Below are positions 1 through 7,900 of a stretch of 15,015 nt of DNA, one piece after another (within the stretch, counting starts at the first letter, position 1; the number at the start of each line of letters is the position of its first letter). Source of the DNA: Candidatus Saccharimonadota bacterium (GTDB lineage Bacteria; Patescibacteriota; Saccharimonadia; Saccharimonadales; UBA4665); contig JAQGGU010000092.1 of the NCBI GenBank assembly GCA_028289265.1, positions 1 through 15,015 on the forward strand, given 5' to 3'. Position numbers and translations under genes: made by a program. The notes beneath the pieces were generated by a model. That model was not told the origin of the DNA. It saw only the letters and a program-made list of their open reading frames with translations, and did not search any database.

Positions 1-2
1 AC

Positions 3-923
3 AGGCCGGCAGCCGGCGCTAGTGGTGTCGAGGGCGGCGTGGCTAGCCTGGTGCTGCTGAGCGTGGACGCTCCTGGTGCGCGGCGCGAAGCAAAGGTGGC
101 GGAGATAGTGGCCAGCCAAAAAGTATATGAATTTTTGCCAGCCAAAATGACGATCAAGCTGCGCAATGCAGGTAATGTCCACGTGGCGCCGTCAGGCACT
201 ATGTTTATCAAGCAAGGTAGCAAGCAGGTAGGCGCGCTTAACTTTAATGTCGAACGTGGTAATATCCTGCCTGGCACAAACCGGACGTTTGAAATGAGCT
301 GGAATGACGGCTTCCCAGTATTTGAAGAGAAGACCGAGGGAAGTAAAACGACGCGTTCGCTAAAGTGGAACTTGAGTAATTTAGATAAGCTCCGCTTTGG
401 TAGATATACCGCTAACTTAGTCGCAGTATACGACGACGGGCAGCGAGACGTGCCGGTTGAGGCTGTTGTGTCTTTTTGGGTAATCCCTTGGCGTATCCTC
501 GGCGTCCTTCTGCTTATTATACTGCTCGTAGGCTTTGGTACATGGGCGCTGCTGCGTTTCGTATGGAAGAATGTGCGCCGCCAGGTAGCGGCCGTACCAG
601 TGGAATCCGAGCCAGACCCAAGCTCTTTGGCTGCTGCAACAAAGAAGCCTAAGAAGAATCACCGCAATGAACGCCACGAAGAGCTAAAAACTGATGAAAA
701 CAATGAAGATGCATCGCCTGATGCTGCGTACCGCAAGCCAGTTGTAGAAACAGAGCGCCGTAGTTCTCCTGGTCAGCCTGATAGTCAGCAGCCAAGGCAA
801 CAAAAAGCCTCTACGCCCAAGAAATCGCAAAAAGCACTGACAGCCAACGATACTAACCGGCCATCAAAAGCCAAACACAACAAACGCAAGAGAAACCACA
901 AGCAGCGGAGACGCCATGAGTAG
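3..923 (+). CDS. DUF916/DUF3324-like membrane-anchored surface protein, 5'-truncated
   Basis: The reading frame is open to the window edge, so the N-terminus is missing. GTG at 39 is the first start-like codon but is probably internal, because 12 more residues are readable upstream and the homologous neighbour has about 165 residues before this point. Visible are a beta-rich extracytoplasmic domain, a transmembrane helix (about residues 149-172 counted from GTG 39) and a cytoplasmic tail of about 118 residues packed with Lys, Arg, His, Glu and Gln, ending in an extremely basic stretch. The motif NAGNVHVAPSGT (residues 43-54) matches NAGNVHVIPRGT in the next gene, so the two are paralogues. 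DUF916/DUF3324 proteins of Gram-positives are WxL-interacting proteins that bind the wall and partner proteins; membership is inferred from fold pattern and the neighbour. The gene overlaps the next by 8 bp, implying translational coupling. The function of the basic tail is unknown. Confidence 0.8.
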   Translation, partial: RPAAGASGVEGGVASLVLLSVDAPGARREAKVAEIVASQKVYEFLPAKMTIKLRNAGNVHVAPSGTMFIKQGSKQVGALNFNVERGNILPGTNRTFEMSWNDGFPVFEEKTEGSKTTRSLKWNLSNLDKLRFGRYTANLVAVYDDGQRDVPVEAVVSFWVIPWRILGVLLLIILLVGFGTWALLRFVWKNVRRQVAAVPVESEPDPSSLAAATKKPKKNHRNERHEELKTDENNEDASPDAAYRKPVVETERRSSPGQPDSQQPRQQKASTPKKSQKALTANDTNRPSKAKHNKRKRNHKQRRRHE

Positions 924-1920
924 GCAGCTCACCCGACTGGTGGTTGCTCTGTTGGTCGGCGTGTCACTGGCATTATGGATACCGGATAACACGGCTAAGG
1001 CAGCGGCCCCAAAGCGCATAAATGGCATAACCATTTCACCGGCATTCCAGGATATTACATTGAACCCTGAGAAAGCTAGTGAAACTTTCGATGTTGCCGT
1101 GACTAATAACACTAGCGAGCCGCAAGAATTCTCTTTATCGGTAGTAGACTTTGGCAGTTTGGATGAAAGCGGTGGCGTACTTTTTATAGGAGAAACCGAA
1201 AGGAAGTTGAACTATCGCTATGGTCTTTCAGGCTGGGCGACACTAGAGCGCGACCGTATTACTGTTGAGCCTAAGACTACCCAAAAGGTACCTGTTAGCG
1301 TCATTAATAAAGAATCCCTTTCTCCCGGCGGGCACTATGGTGCGGTATTGTTATCACCTGTCGCTTCTGGGGACAGGCCTATTAAGGTCCAGATCAACCA
1401 AGTCATGTCTTCGCTATTGTTCGTCAAAAAGCAGGGCGGTGAAATATATAATTTCGGCATGCGGAGTTTTGAATTTGACCGGAATATCTTCAAAGCACCG
1501 AGCACTGTCGATTTTCGGTTTCAAAATGCCGGTAACGTTCATGTCATACCCCGGGGAACAGTGACTATTACCGATCCGCGCGGCCGGGTAGTAAAGCGGG
1601 GTATCATCAATATGGACTCAGCGATTATACTCCCCGAAACGTTCCGTCATGTACTAACCCAGCTGACCTCGGTCAGTCCCGCCTGGATGCCAGGCAAATA
1701 CCACGCCAGTATTGTCTATCGTTTTGATGGAGAGGACAAGACGGAGCTCCGCGAGGTCAGCTTTATGTATATCAATATTTGGTACCTTATCTTGGCCATT
1801 CTTCTTGTAGCTACTGTAGCTGCCGCGGTGTTACATAAAAAGACGCGAAGTATCATTTTTGCCGGCCTTCGTGCGCCTCTGCGATTAGTGCAAAAAACAG
1901 TCAGAAATATCAAAAAATAA
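916..1920 (+). CDS. DUF916-family (WxL-interacting-protein-like) exported membrane-anchored protein
   Basis: The product has 334 aa. It has a signal peptide (residues 1 to about 30, hydrophobic core 8-21, likely cleavage after AKA or AKAA), then a DUF916-like Ig-type domain (about 36-150). That domain shows the usual order: 'ISPAFQDITLNP', 'VAVTNNTSEPQEFSLSV', a 'ITVEPKTTQKVPVSV' strand and 'LSPGGHYGAVLLSP'. A second Ig-like domain (about 160-285) resembles DUF3324 and carries NAGNVHV. A transmembrane helix (287-307) and a short basic tail follow, so the protein is anchored with its domains outside. The start is supported by GGAG at 907-910, 5 nt before ATG. It overlaps the truncated paralogue upstream and is probably cotranscribed with it. 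In Firmicutes such proteins scaffold WxL proteins on peptidoglycan. No WxL protein is visible here, so the partner may be one of the large surface proteins downstream (inference). It contains no cysteine, unlike those proteins. Confidence 0.85.
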   Translation: MSRQLTRLVVALLVGVSLALWIPDNTAKAAAPKRINGITISPAFQDITLNPEKASETFDVAVTNNTSEPQEFSLSVVDFGSLDESGGVLFIGETERKLNYRYGLSGWATLERDRITVEPKTTQKVPVSVINKESLSPGGHYGAVLLSPVASGDRPIKVQINQVMSSLLFVKKQGGEIYNFGMRSFEFDRNIFKAPSTVDFRFQNAGNVHVIPRGTVTITDPRGRVVKRGIINMDSAIILPETFRHVLTQLTSVSPAWMPGKYHASIVYRFDGEDKTELREVSFMYINIWYLILAILLVATVAAAVLHKKTRSIIFAGLRAPLRLVQKTVRNIKK

Positions 1921-1958
1921 TCCTCTGGCTTTGGTGCCGCAGCAGTGGAAAACTAGCA

Positions 1959-1971
1959 TCTTGTGACAAGA
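1959..1971. repeat. 13-bp palindrome upstream of the surface-gene promoter
   Basis: Two perfect 6-bp arms (TCTTGT and ACAAGA) flank a central G. It lies 8 bp upstream of the proposed -35 element, where an activator or operator could bind. No regulator is identifiable in the window. A 13-bp odd palindrome can arise by chance, so its role is speculative. Confidence 0.35.
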
Positions 1972-1979
1972 CATAAGCG

Positions 1980-2008
1980 TTGTTTTCATGGGGTCAAAGT
2001 GCTATGCT
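1980..2008 (+). promoter_or_regulatory. Extended -10 promoter for the fibre/kelch gene pair
   Basis: TTGTTT (1980-1985) is followed by a 17-bp spacer and TATGCT (2003-2008), which is preceded by TG one base away (2000-2001), giving the extended -10 TGCTATGCT. Transcription would start near 2015 and leave a leader of about 60 nt before the ATG at 2075. The site lies in the largest intergenic gap of the window. The -35 matches the consensus at three of six positions and the -10 at four, but the spacing and TGn extension are good. It would drive the 957-aa and 1614-aa genes and possibly those further downstream. Confidence 0.5.
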
Positions 2009-2018
2009 TAATCTAACT

Positions 2019-2050
2019 GGATACGGAGTATTCGGGGCACGAGAGGGTGC
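2019..2050 (+). other. Two small hairpins in the 5' leader of the fibre gene
   Basis: Bases 2019-2033 form a 6-bp stem (GGATAC with GTATTC, including one G-T wobble) around a 3-nt loop. Bases 2037-2050 form a 4-bp stem (GCAC with GTGC) around a purine-rich GAGAGG loop. Both lie just after the predicted transcription start. They may stabilise the mRNA or hide a purine-rich ribosome-binding sequence. The stems are short and no U-tract follows, so this is not a terminator. Confidence 0.3.
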
Positions 2051-2074
2051 ATTAGTTGAGTAACAGCTCAAGGG

Positions 2075-4948
2075 ATGAAAAATATAAAATTGCGAGAATT
2101 ATTATCATCCAGGCTGAGGCCTATTGTTGCCGGTGTTGCCGGTCTGATAGCCCTTGCCGTCGTCCTGTCTGTGTCGCTGCAGGCGCAGGCGGCCGTTGGC
2201 ATCAATAAAACAGTCAACTTCCAGGGTAAAGTCGTGAACCTCAACGGCACTAATGTCGCTGATGCCAGTTATTCTTTTCGGTTTCGAATCTACACCGCTG
2301 CTACCGGCGATACGGGAGTCAGCTGTACTGGTGGCTGTAAGTGGGAAGAGACCAAGAGCCTTACCACGGTCAACGGTATATTTCAGACCAACCTCGGCAG
2401 CGTGACGCCCTTTACAAGTGCAGTCGACTTCAACTCTGACAGCCTATACGTCGGCGTGCTATTTAATGGTGATAGCGAGATGACCCCACGTATCCGTCTG
2501 ACAGCCGTCCCCTATGCTTTTAATGCTGACAAGCTTGGCGGTTTGGATAGCTCAGCGTTCGCGCAGCTATCTCCTGGTGCACAGCAGACTGGTTTTTTAA
2601 ACGTTAGCGGCAACATTACCTCTGGCGGTATTATGTTTGCGAACACCCTGGATAGCGCTTCAGCTGGTGTACTCAACGTCGGATCACTTAACACTACCGG
2701 TATTAACCTCAATCAAAGTACTACCATAGCATTCGCGAAGTCACTGACGTTTACTGGCGGCGCCAGCAATTTCGACCAGTCGGCAAGTACTGGTACGTTC
2801 AAGACTGGTACGGGAGCCATAGCACTCAATGGCGACACGACTATAGCTGCCAGCAAGACGTTCACTGCTAATGGTATTTCGCTCATAAAAACCGACGCGA
2901 GCAATGCTTTCCAGGTCCAAGGCACCGGGGGTTATAACATATTGGGTGTTGATACGAATAGTGGGCGCGTAGGTATTGCGACCGGTTCTACGGCCCCTGC
3001 TTATACGCTTGATGTAAATGGAGATACCGGCATCAGCGGTAATCTGTACATGGGGTATGGGACTACCCGCACTATCACCGTGGCGTCAAATCCTGGCGGG
3101 GTGGGCAATACTTTGGCTCTTAAGGGCGGAGACGCAGGTTCGGGTAATAGCAATGGCGGTAATATCCAACTTACGGGCGGCCTTGGTAGTGGTACTGGCG
3201 CCCGCGGTATTGTGCTTCTTGATACTCCGGCCTTTACTACTACATCGAATGACGGTAACTGTTTTACCGGTGGTAACATGGTAAATGCCAGTTGTACTAT
3301 CTCGGCAGTTTCTGTCAATAATACGTCAGCCATCATCGTAGGCTTTACCTCATCTGCGAATAATCCGACTGCTACTTTGCCCGATCCGGCCAATACGACA
3401 CCAGGCCGTATTCTGTATGTGACGGGAGCCAATGGTACTAAAGACTTCACCTTGATCGTCAACGGTGGTGGCGTAGGTAACCAAATTGCTATGCGGCAAA
3501 ATACCTCAGCTACAATGATCTGGAACGGTGCTGATTGGACCGCCGCAGGCGCCAGTAGCTCGACAACACTACAGGCCGCTTACGACAACACCTTGGCTTC
3601 AGCCGGTGGTGCCGAGATTATTCTGAATAACACGGCGACTTCAAACGGCTTGACTATCCGTAACGCTCAGACTAACCCCGTTACGGGAAGCGTCTTTGAA
3701 GTTCAATCTTCTATTGGCACCAACTACCTCTCAGTTAATAGCAACGCTATCGAATATGTTACGAACGGTGGTGCTGAGTCGAACAATACCTATAGCTCGG
3801 AGTGGGTGTCGATAGGTGCCGGTACTGTCAACCGGTATACGACGACTACTACGAATATAGCTACTGGGCAGGCATCAACAGAAGTGAATACGGCTGCTGC
3901 TATTGGCGCGGGCGTAAGAGTCAAGATTGCTCCAGCACTGAGTACTACTCCGACGCAGTACCAAGTTTCCTTCACTGGCAGGGCGGTCACTGGTTTTTCT
4001 GGCCTCTCAGTCAGTTATACTCCCGACGGTGGCAGTACAGTCATACCTTGTAGCTCGTATAGTACGCAGGCGCTCACCAATACTGGGTGGTCAAAGGTGA
4101 CGTGCGTGTTCACTACTACCAGCGCGGCGGCAGGAAGTCCTTTCCTACAGATTACTCAAAGCGATGCTACTGCCCGCACCTTCTACGTTGATAACGCGAG
4201 TGTGACGCAAAGCACTATTACCTCAGCTCCGCCAAACGTCCAAATCGGTGGCGGTAGCTTCGGTGGTACAGTAACGCTCTTCACGCTTGATAAATCATCC
4301 AGCCCCCCAGTAGCGGCTGGCAACGATGTCTACTATGGATCTATGTATTACGACACTACCAGTGGACGTATCCAGTGCTATCAGGCGAATGGCTGGGGTG
4401 CATGTGGTTCGGCGCCTGACACCTTCGTCAACCTCACTCCCGAATACGCTGGTGCTGTCCTGAACGGCACGGGTGTCGGTACCATGACAGCCGACTTTTG
4501 CTCCAACCAATCCAGCGTGCTGGCAGTCAACACCGCTCTCTGCGGTACCGGCCAGGCATTGAACTTCTATAAATGGACTTCTCCGCAGGCTACGCAGCAG
4601 ACATACAGCATCTACATTGCGTATCAGCTGCCAGGTGGATTTAAGAGCTTCCAGAGTAACTCGACTGTTCAGCTTACGGCCCGGACTGACAACACTACCA
4701 CCGGTTCGGTTACCTATGAAATGTTCAGGAGTCAGGCAGGGGCGGTGACCGCTTGTGGTACGGAAACCACTATTACAACCGCTGTTAATACCTGGCAGAC
4801 TGTCGGTATAAACGGTAATGAATCTGACGGCTGTGGCTTTAACAGTGCATCCGCGAACAACTTTGCGATTTTCAAAATTAATGTGAAAGCGAGAAGTAAC
4901 GCCAATGTTTACGTTGGCGCTCTCAGCTTCACTATAGTTAACCAGTAG
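2075..4948 (+). CDS. Large exported beta-rich fibre-like surface protein
   Basis: The product has 957 aa. A signal or anchor segment (hydrophobic core about 17-38, ending QAQAA) is followed by a module (about 44-160) running from 'NFQGKVVN' through 'SFRFRIYTA' and 'NGIFQTNLGSV' to 'TPRIRLTAVPYAFNADKLGG'. I recognise this architecture from CPR surface proteins and tail-fibre-like proteins. Residues 170-390 are low-complexity beta repeats rich in Ser, Thr, Gly and Asn, including 'GRVGIATGSTAPAYTLDVNG' as in fibre head domains. A segment 'TTLQAAYDN...GLTIRNAQ' (498-530) precedes a jelly-roll, carbohydrate-binding-like region (about 565-712) and a C-terminal beta domain (about 720-957). Its 12 cysteines fall in close pairs (84/88, 396/407, 659/677, 768/777, 809/823, 894/920), suggesting disulfides outside the cell. 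ATG 2075 is the first start after an in-frame stop at 2057-2059. AAGGG abuts it directly, too close for a normal Shine-Dalgarno. It lies 5 bp before the kelch gene. The ligand is unknown; adhesion is an inference. Confidence 0.82.
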   Translation: MKNIKLRELLSSRLRPIVAGVAGLIALAVVLSVSLQAQAAVGINKTVNFQGKVVNLNGTNVADASYSFRFRIYTAATGDTGVSCTGGCKWEETKSLTTVNGIFQTNLGSVTPFTSAVDFNSDSLYVGVLFNGDSEMTPRIRLTAVPYAFNADKLGGLDSSAFAQLSPGAQQTGFLNVSGNITSGGIMFANTLDSASAGVLNVGSLNTTGINLNQSTTIAFAKSLTFTGGASNFDQSASTGTFKTGTGAIALNGDTTIAASKTFTANGISLIKTDASNAFQVQGTGGYNILGVDTNSGRVGIATGSTAPAYTLDVNGDTGISGNLYMGYGTTRTITVASNPGGVGNTLALKGGDAGSGNSNGGNIQLTGGLGSGTGARGIVLLDTPAFTTTSNDGNCFTGGNMVNASCTISAVSVNNTSAIIVGFTSSANNPTATLPDPANTTPGRILYVTGANGTKDFTLIVNGGGVGNQIAMRQNTSATMIWNGADWTAAGASSSTTLQAAYDNTLASAGGAEIILNNTATSNGLTIRNAQTNPVTGSVFEVQSSIGTNYLSVNSNAIEYVTNGGAESNNTYSSEWVSIGAGTVNRYTTTTTNIATGQASTEVNTAAAIGAGVRVKIAPALSTTPTQYQVSFTGRAVTGFSGLSVSYTPDGGSTVIPCSSYSTQALTNTGWSKVTCVFTTTSAAAGSPFLQITQSDATARTFYVDNASVTQSTITSAPPNVQIGGGSFGGTVTLFTLDKSSSPPVAAGNDVYYGSMYYDTTSGRIQCYQANGWGACGSAPDTFVNLTPEYAGAVLNGTGVGTMTADFCSNQSSVLAVNTALCGTGQALNFYKWTSPQATQQTYSIYIAYQLPGGFKSFQSNSTVQLTARTDNTTTGSVTYEMFRSQAGAVTACGTETTITTAVNTWQTVGINGNESDGCGFNSASANNFAIFKINVKARSNANVYVGALSFTIVNQ

Positions 4949-4953
4949 TCGAG

Positions 4954-7900
4954 ATGTATATGCAGCGTAAAATCATCCAATTCAAGAAAATAGTAGGCAG
5001 TCTAAGACAAAAGCTTGTTAGCTCCTCTCTTGCACGGGACTTCCGGACCAGTAAGCTACGCCGCGCCTATGCCATGATGTTCTTTGTGCTTTTTGCCGTC
5101 TCTACGCTGACGGCGGCTCTGCAGCCATTCATTTCCCAGGAGCCGTATCGTCTGGATGTAAAAGCGCGAAATGTCCTGCCCGAATCGAACCCAAAGCTCG
5201 CCGAGGTATTGAAATATGACGCAAAGAAGGCAAGCTTTGAATACAACGAGGGTTACACCGGCCGATCCAACCCTGAGAGCGACATGGATTCGAGTGCATC
5301 ACCACGGTTCAGTGCTTCATTCAGTGTGGACCCGACAAAAGGGGTAGTAGTAAATGATCCGCTTAGTGAAGTGAATGTCACTATGAAGCCAAAGTTCGGC
5401 CTGGGTCAAGGCAAACAAGAAGGTAACCAAGTGTTGTATCCACTTATCGGTGTCAAGGGCTACCTGGTGTATACCGCCCGTGTTAGCAGTGTCAAAGAGG
5501 ATATATTGCTTAGTGAATATAGCAAAGATTCGCTGAGTTACGAGTATGAACTGGGACTTGAAGCAGGCCTCGAAGCCCGGTTGGAGAAAAATGGCTCCAT
5601 AGGCATCTATGGTACCGACCTTCCCCTTATGGGCGGTGTCTCAACTGGTACAGACAAAGACAAGGAACTGCTGGATAAGGCACGTAAAAACGCCAAGAAA
5701 ACCAAACTCATGTTTTCTATTCCAGCGCCAGTTGTCGTCGAGACAGACAAATCAGTCTCACAGGTGAAGGCGCATTTTGAACTGGATGGAAATAAAGTGA
5801 CATTGGTAGCAGAAAATTTGAAGGGCGCATCGTATCCGCTGAGTATTGACCCAAGCGTGTACATCGAGACCGCCCAGAAGCTCATGAGGGGCAACAGTGA
5901 AACCAATATCGACTTCGACGTCAGTAACGAACTTATCCAAAAAGGTAAGTTGAGCGGCGGACGTTTTGATAACTGGACAAATACCATGGTATTACCCGCC
6001 TCCCGCTGGGGACATACTACTGCTGTAGCTGGCGGTTACATTTACGTGGTAGGGGGCATGGACTCAAGCAATACCCGGTCAGGTGCAGTTTATTGGGCGA
6101 AATTCAATGAAACTACGGGGGCTATTGAGGCGCCGAACCCCGGTAATGGTGCCTGCGCAAACTGGTGTACGAATGCCGCCTATAACTTGCCGGTAGCGCT
6201 CAATGCTCATGCAATGGTCGCCTACAACGGCTTCCTCTATGTCCTTGGCGGCGAATCGGCAGCGGGAAGGGTCAATACGGTGTATGTTGCGAAGATTGGT
6301 GCCAACGGCGAACCCAGTCTATGGCACCCCACAGATACAGACTCGAACAACTGGCAATACTGGAACAGTTCGACCTTGTCCAATGAGCGCAGTTACGCCA
6401 GTGCGGTTGCGTACAATAACCGTTTGTATCTCACGGGTGGGCGCACAAATGCGGCGGCAGGTGGTGTAAATACAGTAGAGATGGCAGATATCACTCCTAC
6501 CGGTATGCTCGGCGGCTGGACGACATCCGGCATGTCAAATATTCCGTCTGTTCGGCATATGCACAACGCACTTGTCTATAATGACCGGTTATATGTACTT
6601 GGCGGTAATAGTGGCGGTGTTGTGCAGAGCAGTGTGCAGTATATACGTATTGCGAACGACGGATCATTAGCAGGTTCATGGGTTACCACCACGCCGATGG
6701 GATCTCCACGACTGTCGCAGGGCGGAAATTTTGCAACTATTTGGGGTGGATACATCTATGTGGCGGGTGGCTGTAGTGCCGTTGCCGGAGCAGGCGACTA
6801 CTGTTCGGTTACGGGGCTTTCGAACGCCCGTGACATTCAAATCGCGAGCATAAATGCCGATGGAAGCATTGCCGACTGGAATAACATCATTGGTATTAGT
6901 AGTCCGCGTATGGGATATGGTTTTGTCGCGTGGCGCCAGAACATATATGGCATCGGTGGTTGCACGGCTCAAAATGAAACCACAGGGATATGTACTACGG
7001 CGGCGCAGCTTACGAACATTGGAGATATCAATCCCGATGGAGATGTCAGTACTGTCAACAACTCGGAGCCCGCCAATGCCTCGAGTACTACTTGTGTTGG
7101 AGCTAATCCAACGAACTGCGACCTTCCTGACGCCGGAGATAATGCAGGGCTTAGTGGCCGAATGTCGATGGGAGTGGTCATAAACAACGGCTTTATATAT
7201 GTGATTGGCGGCTGTGTGGATGTTACTCAAACGACCACCCCAGAGTGTAGCTCGGGTCTGCAGATGAGCGGCAATATATCGTACGCGACCCTAGCCGTTG
7301 ATGGAACCATCGTGAGGGCAACATGTACCTCCCCTAATGTCTATGGTACAAATACCGTTGGCGGCGTTACTACGGCCGGTACTTGGTGTGTGGATAGCAC
7401 CAATAGGGTCAATGGTACGACAGGGGTGGGGGCCATGGCTACCGCCGTGTTCAATAATGTCATGTATACGATCGGAGGGTTTGATGGTGACACGGAAGTC
7501 GGCAGCGTTTTCCGGGTTGGCCTCAATGATAACGGTTCGCTGACGGGCGCATGGACTGCGACGACATTTGCCACCGCCGCACTAGGTACCGCCCGGGCAT
7601 ATTCGTATGCGTTTACCCGGGCAAACCCCTCCTCGGCTGGAACGAACCCCGGTAACTTATACGTCATCGGCGGTTGTTACAATGCAAATACGACAAGTGG
7701 TATCGGCTGTACCAACTACGAGACGACGGTGTATAAGTGCAATATCACGACTGCGGCTGCCATAGCTGGCTGCACTACCACCGGACAACAGCAATTAGAC
7801 GCCCAGCCTGCGCAGGCGGGTGCCCAAGGTCTAGGCTTGATGGCAGGAGTGGTATATGCGAACTACATATATCTAGTAGGAGGTTCTAGTGTCACAGTGA

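Noticed and set aside
2600..3300. CRISPR-like or DNA-level tandem repeats in the Gly/Thr/Asn-rich stretch
   Set aside because: The repetition is only in amino-acid composition. No fixed-length DNA unit or spacer pattern is visible.
3001..3462. Antisense open frame of 153 codons within the fibre gene, and similar long reverse frames elsewhere
   Set aside because: They lie opposite well-supported coding sequence, have no recognisable domain or ribosome-binding site, and are expected in this composition.
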